From Spirodela intermedia (lineage: Eukaryota > Streptophyta > Magnoliopsida > Alismatales > Araceae), in contig LR746272.1 of NCBI GenBank assembly GCA_902729315.2, positions 8,798,327 through 8,862,326 on the forward strand: a stretch of DNA of 64,000 bases, read 5' to 3'. Each line of letters opens with the position of its first letter. The first letter of the stretch is position 1. The notes below the pieces were generated by a model. It saw only the letters and a list, made by a program, of their open reading frames with translations. It was not told the DNA's origin and made no database searches. Shown here piece by piece: positions 61,504 to 64,000 of the stretch. The translations under genes were made by a program, and so were the position numbers.

Positions 61504-63029
61504 TCCAAGCCTTTGGAGTTACAAACATTCTTTTTTAATTTGAAGTAAATTAAAGCTGCCATGAGAAACTTCGACCTTGGAAACAAGATTGGTGACAATG
61601 GATTTGGTCCAATTTTACAAGTCAACCTCACTATCATCGGTTCATTCCCTTTTGCTCTTCGTTCACAATTTCTGACTTGCGTAATTTTAGGAGATTAACA
61701 TGCTGAAGACTTTCAGGGGATTCTTCAAGATGGCTCTATCATTGCGGTGAAGCAGCTTTCATCCAAGTCAAGGTAAGGAAACCAGAAATTTGTGAATGAG
61801 ATAGGAATAATATCAGCCGAAGAGCACCCAACCTCGTAGGACTTTTTGGGTGCTACACTAAAGGAATTAGTTGCTGCTAATATACGAATACATGGAAAAT
61901 AACAGCCATGCCCAAGCTCTATTTGGTAACCATGATATAGTTTTGCGTTCCCTGTACTTTGTGCCCGCTCTATGAAGTTGTTGGCAGTATGACGTAAATG
62001 TAGCAATCATGGTAGTGATAGGTCCCAAAGTGTTACAGTTGGAACTGGATTGGCAAATTAGGCGTAAAATTTGCATAGGAATAGCGCGGGGCTTGGCCTA
62101 CCTTCACAAAGATTTGAGCCAAAGGTTCTTAAAAAGGTTCTTAATAACGAATGAAAACAAAACATCAAAATAATGAATATCTGAGACATCAAAACAACGA
62201 ATGTTCTTCTCGACAAGGATCTTAATTCAAAGATATGAGTCTTCGGAGTGTCAAAACTCAATGAAAAGGAGAATACCCACATCAGCATTCGGATAGCAGG
62301 AACCATGCAAACAAACTCTCTTTCTGAAATATTGGATTTTAGTTATGTTAGAATTTGCTGATTTTCCTTGAAGTTCGTGATACATTTCTAACCTGTAGGC
62401 ACCTGTGTCTCATCAGGTTGTTTTTTTTAAAAAGTCATATTAATCATACAGTAAAATCATACGTACCCCTCGATTAATCTAATAGGAAAAACACCTATTT
62501 TAGTTTTGCACCATTGTCTCTTGTGCTGACGAGTGTTTTGCATATTTTCCTCAAGGGGCTATTTGGCTACTGAATATGCCACGAGGGGTTGGTTGCTTGA
62601 CGGGCAAGGCAGACGTTTACAGCTTTGGCATGGTCGCGTTGGATATTGTGAATGGAAAGATTAACGCCAACAGCCGGCCTAAACAGGACTTCCTCTACCT
62701 TCTGGATTGGGTATGCAACCTTCGGGCAGTTTCGATGTACAACTCTGACTGTTCAAAGAAATTCAGGCTTAAGACAAAAATCAACTGATGATAGCAGCTT
62801 GAGAACGGAGCGTAGTATCCCACCGAACAGCGATATACGTTATATCTGTGTCATCATATTCATGTATACATTTCGTGCTAATCGTTCTTTTATGTGGTAG
62901 GCCTATGTGGTGCAGGAGAATGGTGCTCTCCTCGAGCTGGTAGACCATTGTGGTCAGCAACCCTTCCCCGTCTTTTCGGCCTGCCATGTCCATAGTGGTC
63001 AGCATGCTCGTGGGGCGCACACCCATTCG

Positions 63030-63030
<1 letters not shown>
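61504..63030 (+). pseudogene. Copy E kinase pseudogene (exons 20-24)
   Basis: Exon equivalents: 61504-61620 (in-frame TAA; glycine loop GDNGFG instead of GEGGFG; acceptor no longer GCAG), 61717-61925 (VAVKQL kept, then TAA soon after; 209 instead of 211 bases), 62022-62306 (HRD region replaced by unrelated extra bases, DFG reads *VFG, donor GT mutated to GC), 62556-62710 (155 bases with the 4-base insertion shared with C), 62901 to about 63030 (LELVD joined to RPAM by the 56-base deletion shared with C, then cut by the GA array). No catalytic kinase can be made. Confidence 0.88.
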
Positions 63031-63746
<716 letters not shown>

Positions 63747-64000
63747 TGTGCTAGCTGACACTACCAACCAAAACATGCAAATCGACCGACTGACATGGAG
63801 TTTGCGCTTCCTCACTGAGTATTATTTTTTACGTCTGTTGGTTTTGACAAGCTAGCTATTTTGGAGGCTTGGTCATTAAATGAGTTCCTGATTTGTTAAC
63901 ATTACGCCGTCCCACTAGGTCCCAAGTCGTGAATGAGCCGACGTGAAGGCCGCGACGTGGTCAAAGGTGACATCTCATCTTCATGGTACATAATGTGGGG
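63747..64000. other. Intergenic flank paralogous to 45278-45530
   Basis: Aligns closely with the block before the D promoter; no gene within the window. In the D unit a promoter begins about 100 bases further on, so a further gene copy beyond the window edge is plausible. Confidence 0.6.

Overview
This window is nuclear DNA from a flowering plant. Protein genes are split into about 24 exons with GT..AG introns, decayed LTR retrotransposons fill the gaps, and (GA)n/(TA)n microsatellites are common. First and last coding exons are GC-rich against AT-rich introns, which leans towards a monocot, but the species cannot be named from sequence alone. I saw no tRNA, rRNA, CRISPR or bacterial-type features.

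The whole window is one tandem cluster of a single gene family: leucine-rich-repeat receptor-like kinases with an extracellular malectin domain (LRR-RLK subfamily VIII-2, the At1g53430/At1g07650/RFK1-like group). All genes are on the + strand. Three copies read as complete: A (7515-15219, 990 aa), B (21911-30110, 991 aa) and D (46252-54647, 1022 aa). I rebuilt each from 24 exons of matching length and phase. Each gives signal peptide, LRRs (ten consecutive 72-base phase-2 exons, then two of 66), malectin domain, one membrane segment, and a Ser/Thr kinase with its Lys, HRD and DFG residues. Copy C (33049 to about 43846) and copy E (56116 to about 63030) are pseudogenes broken by retrotransposons. 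A lone promoter plus exon 1 lies at about 17600-18355, the last codons of another copy are at 1-24, and smaller relics lie near 44777-45150 and 55326-55394.

Layout: 1-24 end of an upstream copy; 25-1130 its 3' flank; 1150-6340 decayed minus-strand Ty3/gypsy chromovirus; 6640-15219 copy A; 15220-17600 AT-rich spacer; 17600-18355 orphan exon 1; 19040-21130 gag/protease part of a minus-strand Ty3/gypsy; 21300-30110 copy B; 30111-32455 spacer paralogous to the first; 32456-38600 copy C exons 1-19; 38626-40441 5' part of a plus-strand Ty3/gypsy; 40442-42948 truncated minus-strand Ty1/copia; 43068-43846 kinase remnant of C; 43850-45600 3' flank; 45640-54647 copy D; 54648-56056 3' flank; 56057-63030 copy E split by a whole plus-strand Ty3/gypsy; 63030-63746 very large GA-rich array; 63746-64000 flank matching 45278-45530.

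History (inference): an ancestral block of full gene, spacer and C-type gene was duplicated, giving A + orphan exon 1 and B + C. A and B were later homogenised at both ends but not in the middle. C and E share one Ty3 insertion site, a 4-base insertion and a 56-base deletion, so an already dead gene was itself duplicated. The products are expected to be plasma-membrane receptors that sense an extracellular ligand and signal through the cytoplasmic kinase. The ligands are unknown.
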